From NCBI RefSeq assembly GCF_030272615.1, contig NC_081413.1, positions 20,098,285-20,162,284 of the forward strand: a stretch of DNA of 64,000 nt, written 5' to 3'. A program made the translations under genes and the position numbers. The stretch comes from Cryptomeria japonica (Eukaryota > Streptophyta > Pinopsida > Cupressales > Cupressaceae). This document shows positions 57,748 to 64,000 of this stretch, piece after piece. The notes beneath the pieces are model-generated. The model did no database searches and was not told the origin of the DNA. It saw only the letters and a program-made list of their open reading frames with translations. The stretch's first letter is position 1, and every line of letters starts with the position of its first letter.

Positions 57748-58226
57748 TATACATGTATCTTTAGCTAAGCCACAATTCCTACATGAACATGCAATCATAA
57801 CACAACCATTTGTACCAAGTTCCTTGGTTCTGATGATAGTTCATTCATCAAGTTTATTGTACTTAAGAGGTCAATAATCATCATGTAGTCATAATATCGA
57901 TATGATGCAAGAATATTGCAAAATCCTTGATAAGGATTCAAGTAGCATCGTACATCAATATGGTTCAATGATATCGAGCATCATAAAAATATAGGACAAC
58001 ATCCTATTAAAGCAACATAAATCTGTTTTTGATCCCCAAAGACATGTCCAATATTTACAAACTTGCATCAAACATTATCAATATTTGTGTCACACTCGAG
58101 GTAATTGGAGCACTATGCTTAGTGTATTATCATATAAGATATTCACTCCCTAATATTACTGGTAAATTTAAAACTAAAAGAGGAGTAAAGATTTATTCAA
58201 ACCAAAACAATTACAAAACAAGGTCA
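57748..58226. other. Pre-insertion DNA right of element 2
   Basis: AT-rich, without a credible gene. Near the end it holds the reverse complement of an AATAAA signal that probably belongs to the 3' end of the adjacent minus-strand LINE. Confidence 0.5.
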
Positions 58227-59880
58227 TTACTCAACCCTGTCAAGCTCCACTAAATGGTCCAACTTTTGAGACAAATCCAGATGTAATTGACCCCTATCCA
58301 CAATGTTCCAATTTTGCATATGATAAGAGGCCCATTTGGCCAAACAATCTGCTACTCCATTCCATTCTCTAGGAATATGATTGAAAGAAACAGAGTGAAA
58401 AGAGGAACATAAGTTAAGAATTTGTTTAACAACCAAAGGTAAATGCAAACTAACACCTTCTAAAGTCCGCCTATTCAACAAATTCACCACTACCTGGGAA
58501 TCAGAGTCACAAATGATCCTTCTCCAACCAAGTTAACAACCGCGCTCCATGGCATAAAAAATGACAAGAGCCTCTATCAAATTATTAGTATGAAGACCCT
58601 TATAAACAAAAAAGATAGACTAAACGGTCCCAGAACTATCCTGACCAACCCCACCAATACCAGCATGACCAGGGTTTCCCCGAGAAGAACCCTGCATGTT
58701 GAGTTTCAAAACTCCCCGAGGAGGAGGATACCAATGCCCCTCCCTATTTATCTTCCGAAGAGGATGTCTACATCTATTTCTCATGATATGTCCTTGCTGA
58801 GGAGGAAGATGAAGATGATTGCAACAGTTAACATCTCGAGGATCCACTATTTCTGATAAGTCACATTTTACCAAAACAGTTTCTCCCAATGAATGAAGAA
58901 TTTCCACCACAAGCGAGGAGCCACCAACATCACATCTTGAAAAATCCCACGATTCCTCTCCAATCAGATATTCCAGATAATAAAAGAGGGGACAAGAGCC
59001 CAAGCAACTTGAAGAAAAGAGATCATAACAAGGGCCTTGCCCCAATGATAAAAAAATTCACCCAAATAAGAGACATGCCAATTGGCCTTGTTCCACACAC
59101 CCCACCAAAAGTGCTAGATCTCCCTAGAGAGAGAAAGTTGGAAGTAGAGATGAGAAACACTCTCCTGACTATTACGACACAACACACACATTGAGGGGCC
59201 TTGAAACCCACGCTTGCACAAATTATCCCAAGTAAGACACTGATTTTGAACCACCAACCACGTGAAGAAGTTACACTTGGGCCACGAACAATTGTGCCAA
59301 ACAAGTTTCCACCAAGGGACCTCAATGTTGCCAAACAACTGCCTATCAAGCTGTCCATATCCTGCAAAAACAAAGTACTTCCCAGACAAATCATTGCCAA
59401 CCCAAGCCAAAAAATCATGTCCCACTAAGGCATTACAATCACGAGAAGAAAGAATCTAAGCAAGCTCACGCCCATCCACCTCTGACCCTCCTAGTGGTCA
59501 TTCAGAAGAGTTCTTCCATCTAAAACTAACAGCCAACCCACAATTTTGAGCCACTTTATAATGCTCAATCGTGTCTCAACTTGCAACAGTAAAAATATCA
59601 CAAAGGGACTGGAGGTGAGGATATGAAGAAAGAAGAGGAGGGTGTCCATCCCAAGAATCAAACCAAAAAAGAGTCTATGAGCCCGAATGACAGATCCAAA
59701 AAAGCCCACTCTTAACTAACTGAGTGCCCACTTTCAGAGTATGCCAGGTCATAGAACTTGTTCCATCCAAAGGAAAATGAGGAACATGAAAAGAAATAAC
59801 ACCTAAAAGATACTTATGGGTGAGAATACGGGCCAAAAGCTGATGTTGACTAGTAAATTTATTCTTAACGTTTTAGTTTC
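58227..59880 (-). pseudogene. LINE (L1-type) 3' fragment: zf-RVT and RNase H
   Basis: Minus-strand reading gives, in order: a post-RT region (SGLFWICHSGS-like, FDSWDGHPPLL), a zf-RVT domain (WWKLVWHNCSWPKCNFFTWLV, CVLCRNSQESVSHLYF) and an RNase H (PPPRGVLKLNMQGSSRGNPGHAGIGGV, CDSDSQVVV, HIPREWNGVADCLAKWA). Frames change at least twice, and a TAG at 58622-58620 splits the RNase H. The first catalytic Asp (usually DG-S) is Gln. An AATAAA follows downstream. The RT and endonuclease are missing, so this is a dead 5'-truncated copy. Confidence 0.78.
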
Positions 59881-62552
59881 ATTTTCCTTATTGTGTAACC
59901 CATTGTTCCTATAACATCTTTGCTCTTCGACTAGATAATTTTACACTTGACATTTATAACTAAATGATTATAATTGTAGATACCAACATGGTAGGAAACC
60001 CACTATATCATAATATGTTCTTTGATGTGATTACCAAATGTAGAGACCTCGGGTCTAAAACTCATCCACTAATCTTATACTTGGATTTATTAAACCAAAC
60101 TTTATATCATATACCATTATCATAGTATTTGGTACTATTATCTTCAAGATAAAAATTGTCATGTACAGTAGTGTGTTATCCAACTATATAGAAGTATACA
60201 CCAAGAATGATAAACTTCCTTTATGTGTAATTATTACAAACATCATGCTCAAGCTAGGTGAACACATTATATTTGTAAAGTATTCATATGAAGATATATC
60301 CATGATAAAAATACTCTATACTTATGAATTTTTAATTACAAATAGCGCGAATCAATAATCACCATAACTCATGATTAGGTCCTACTAGATAAAGGTTTAA
60401 TCAACAAAAGTTGTAGAGTTATTAATAATCAACACCATGTTCAATTTTCCATGTATCATAGCTTTTTTGTTAGACATGAATTGACAACTAGACATATATG
60501 GTTGAAATCAATGTAATGCCAATGTTTATCCCAAGGGAGGATATGATGCATTTATTAATGCCAACATATATGATAATCATTGTATCATCCTATGTTGAGG
60601 CTAATACATAGGAGACTTTCTATAGTTATGTTTAGCTCAACTTACATTGATTCCCTCTTCATTTCTCATATGATCAAATAGAAGTTAGGTTTCATTAACA
60701 TTACTATAATCAAATCCATCCAACTGGGGTTTAGAATTCTATAAGTTCTCATTTAGAACCACTATCACACCACATCTCTATTTAACTCTTTAGTTTCTCT
60801 TTCCTGGTGTGCTATCTTAACTAGAAGTTTTGAGAATTTTAGAGAATTTACCTCAATTTTACATTTTAAACTTATAATAACATTAACCCTTTATTTGCTT
60901 TTGTTGAAAAGAGAATAAAGGTTTTGTTCATTTCAAGAAACCCCAAAGTCTAAGAAACCCTTCCTACATAGTTGTTTTCACTTATTCTTATGCCAAGGTA
61001 AGCTTACACAAATTACAACAAATTACAATAGTTAAATGTTTCAAAAAATATGATTTATTTAAAGAATGAAACCAATGCTTTAAAGACTTGTCTCAAACTG
61101 GCCTAATTTTAAGCTCTACCCTCTAATTTTAAGCTCTACCCTCCTCCTTATAGTTTCAGTTTTGAAATGATATTTTTCTCTAAGTTTGTAAGGGTAAAGC
61201 TATTTGTTTCTTTTCACATTTTGACTGAAATATCTTGATAAGAGAATAGAAATACATTTGTAGAAGAAATACAAGTTTGAATAGAAATAAGAGACTTTAA
61301 ATTGAGATTTCAATGCATAAATCGATTCATCTAGTATAAATCGATTCATCTGGCATACAAAGATATTCTGAATTATATTCTACTTATTTGCAAAGAGTCT
61401 TCCAATCAAATCCTTGCCACAGATAATGATGAGCCATAGACAAAGCACCTATAATAGTTGAATCAACTCGTTAGCATCTCTTAAAAAAACAAAAGAAGAA
61501 GACATCTTCTTGCCCGACTAGATGATAAACCCTTATGCCCTACATTCCTTCCTCCCACAAAATTCTCGATATAACCTCTATACTCTACTTTTCATTCATG
61601 TCGTTTTTTCTCCAATCTCTCTTCCGCTCCCATATTTTCAACTCCTCACATTCCTCTGCTCCATCAATGTGCACTTCCTCAATTCTATTCCCATTAACGC
61701 GCAAGCAGGGAGTATGCTAGCGAAGGTTGAGAAATTTTTTCTCTCCCTCTGCCAATTGCCTTTCTTTTCTTGCTTTTTCAATAAATACATTTTGTTTATA
61801 CCATGTAATAATAGTTCTACTCGAGAAGACACACTTCAATTTCAATTTGAAGTGAAAGGCTACCCATACTCTTCACGTGGTGCCCATGCCTTTGCATTAA
61901 TTTGGTCTTGGTTGCCTCCTTTCTGTTTTGCCAACCATGATGATTCCCTCCGTGCTACATTAAATTGAAATTTATTCTCAATCTATTAATTTTTTTTTCA
62001 CCATATAGTGGTCAATAGGAGACGGTCTTATATAGGGATGTGACACATTATCATCTATGTTTTCACATTTGTTGAGTGAATTCATATTAGAATAGACGGA
62101 AATCAAGTTGTTTGTTTCTTGATGAAATCTATTTGTAACTAGAATTTCATATGGATGGAAATTAGGAATAATTAGGAATGCCCTGTCCAGAATTTGGGCA
62201 ATAAAGAATGATGCTTTTGTAAATGCTAAACTTCAGTTTATTAAAAGTTGTTAGTTATGTTCGGTCTTCTTAATTTCATTATGGTTAACATTGCTATTTT
62301 ATTTTGGTTTACATGTTTATCTTATTGGTCTTTTATTTTTATCTTAAAGACAAAAACTTATGTTTAGTTTGGCACTTCAAATTTGAACAATCTTTAAAGA
62401 AATGATAACTTCAACCATCAAAATGAATTTTGAAGGATCTCCTTTTCTCAATGATTTCCGCTTATCTATTCCATTTGAATGCCCACCATTTTTTAAATTG
62501 ATCTACACTAACTCTTCTTAAATCCCACAAACCTAATTAGTAACCTAATTTC
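59881..62552. other. Degenerate intergenic DNA
   Basis: AT-rich with no recognised domain. The longest ORF (61522-61968, plus strand, 148 codons) is hydrophobic at its start but has no motif. 62047-62340 is the second copy of the dispersed repeat seen at 35555-35860. Confidence 0.45.
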
Positions 62553-62850
62553 ACTTTTCAGTTCTTGGCCATTGTAAGCATTTTTTTTTGAAGTAAAATG
62601 TTTTGGACAAACATCAATTTTTCAGTTCTTGGTCATTATGAGTATTTTTTGAATAAAAATATTTTGGGTAAGCATTTTCTTCTAAGTAAAATGTTTTGGA
62701 CAAACATCAATTTTGCAGTTCTTGGTCATTATAAAGCTTTTTTGAATAAAAATATTTTGGGTAAGCATCAATTTTTAGTTCTTAGTCATAATAAACATTT
62801 TTTTTTAATAAAATTGTTTTGTGGAACATTAACTTTTGTGGTTGTTGGTG
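62553..62850. repeat. Tandem array of TTCAGTTCTTGGTCATTAT units
   Basis: Four to five imperfect copies of a 60-70-bp unit with CAGTTCTTGGTCATTAT plus TGAATAAAAATATTTTGGGTAAGCAT or AAGTAAAATGTTTTGGACAAACAT. Two versions alternate, giving a higher-order unit of ~115-120 bp. Confidence 0.75.
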
Positions 62851-64000
62851 TAATTGAGCAAATTAAGAGGATAACCCTTCTGAAATAATTTGTTGTTGTG
62901 CATTGAAAGGCTGGATGCCGGAGTGTACTTAAGAACAAAATATCAACATGAAGCCTTTTATGTTTAAAGGAGAATACATTTAGACTGCCCTTATGAGATT
63001 ACAGGTTTTTGTACTGATATTCAAAAACCTAATCATAGATTCTGATAATTAATGAATTGTTTAAATTCATTTTTTCTTAGACTGATATAGTTTCATATTG
63101 GTTTCTTTTCTTATTGTCTAAGTCGATTTTGGGAATGTCTTAAAAAGTGCAGAAATTTTCATTGATTTAAAATTGGTTCTTTTAAAAAAATTGGAGCGAT
63201 TATATTGATGGGTACCCACGATCAATCCAATTCGAGCAGTAATCCACAACTAGACACTTGATGTCTGGACCTAAGTAAATGGCCATTAGTTCTGTAATTC
63301 GTGTAGTAATTTGGCATCATAAAGTCTGAATTTGTACAAGTATTTAAGAGTATTGCACAATGTTAATTTGAGAAGGAAATTCAATAAATCTGTACACTTA
63401 GGAACAGGTTAGAACTTTGCAGCCAATTCCATGTTTTGTGCGTTTTCTTTAAGAAGCCTACTACAAAGTTTTTGCCTTTTTAAAATTGTTTTCCTATTTT
63501 TGCTAGGATCATGATTTAGAGTTCTATGGATATTATATTTACAAAAACTTTCGAGTTTCTATGTACTGCATGCTTATGCTACAATAGCATACTAGTTCAA
63601 GTTGTTTAGAAGAATATTCTTTCCTCTTGCAAATGTTAGAGTCCTTTTCCTCAGCTAAAACTGTTTATTAATCCATATGCTTGACCAGAACAAATTTGTG
63701 TTATAGGCACTTGATGAGATTCTTTATTTTTCTTTACTTGACGGTATACACTGTAGTAAAGTTCTTGAAGTTGTTGATCTTTCAGCTATGTGAGCTCTGC
63801 CTCATATTCCTAATAGAGATAATTCCTGTCGAAGTTTATGTCATGCCTTCCTCTTTCGTCCTTATCTCATTGGCACCTGCCCAGAGGTGCTTGCAAATTG
63901 CTTACCAGAGAGCTTGTTGCACTGAGCGATGTGTTCTGGTATCTGAAGCATCCCTAGTCGTAGCACCTTTATTTTCCTTGTATGAGATTAGTTCTGACCT
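62851..64000. other. Right end of the window, no recognised gene
   Basis: AT-rich until about 63750, then more mixed sequence. No motif or splice-supported exon could be identified, so a gene edge beyond the window cannot be excluded. Confidence 0.4.

Noticed and set aside
61522-61968. 148-codon ORF as a possible secreted or membrane protein
   Set aside because: Hydrophobic stretches arise from T-rich DNA. There is no recognised family, TATA box or conserved partner in the window.
63840-64000. Possible LRR-like or other exon at the right edge
   Set aside because: A short minus-strand stretch resembles PEHIAQCNKL-type sequence, but it is too short, has frame breaks and no second motif.

Overview
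The window looks like nuclear DNA of a seed plant: AT-rich, gene-poor, with GT-AG introns, TATA boxes, plant-type LTR retrotransposons, a CACTA transposon, LINE remnants and plant-specific gene families. Very long Tat-type Ty3/gypsy elements and wide gene spacing would fit a large-genome plant such as a conifer, but that is a weak inference. No bacterial, organellar, rRNA or tRNA signal was seen.

Layout. (1) 1-11726 is a tandem LTR-retrotransposon block: a truncated LTR (1-547), a short 3' internal remnant (548-735), a complete LTR (736-2133), an internal region (2139-10328) and another LTR (10329-11726). This element, called element 1 here, has no recognisable pol genes. It carries one intact ORF of about 987 codons, rich in Gln and Pro (4405-7368). 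(2) 11727-20445 holds a receptor-kinase pseudogene and a tandemly duplicated segment with two carboxylesterase (CXE, alpha/beta hydrolase) genes on the minus strand: a pseudogene (13224-14288) and an intact gene (17807-18856). (3) 20446-33904 is bounded by CACTA-type inverted repeats. It contains a six-exon TnpA-like transposase gene and exon fragments of two host genes, a VHS-domain (TOM1-like) gene and a BTB/POZ gene. (4) 33905-39321 contains a LINE remnant, a third, intact CXE gene (36111-37163) and a truncated copia element. (5) 39327-57742 is a complete 18.4-kb Tat-lineage Ty3/gypsy element (element 2), with a perfect 5-bp target duplication (CAATG). Its order is gag, protease, RT, RNase H, a second RNase H and integrase, followed by an antisense plant-mobile-domain (PMD) gene before the 3' LTR. 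(6) 57748-64000 holds a minus-strand LINE fragment and otherwise degenerate AT-rich DNA.

How the parts relate. Both LTR elements share the TGTAG LTR start, near-identical polypurine tracts, a related primer site (TGGTG-ACCCGA-GTGAA) and a conserved non-coding block after the last sense ORF. Both also have a hidden antisense start: a minus-strand TATA box about 85-95 bp before an ATG, then a 25-26 codon first exon ending in phase 0 at a GT donor. In element 2 this exon leads to the PMD gene. In element 1 the exon survives but no PMD exon was found. Element 2 also carries arrays of the same AGCGCT motif in opposite orientations, just inside the 5' LTR and inside the antisense intron. The two intact CXE genes are the best candidates for functional host genes here.
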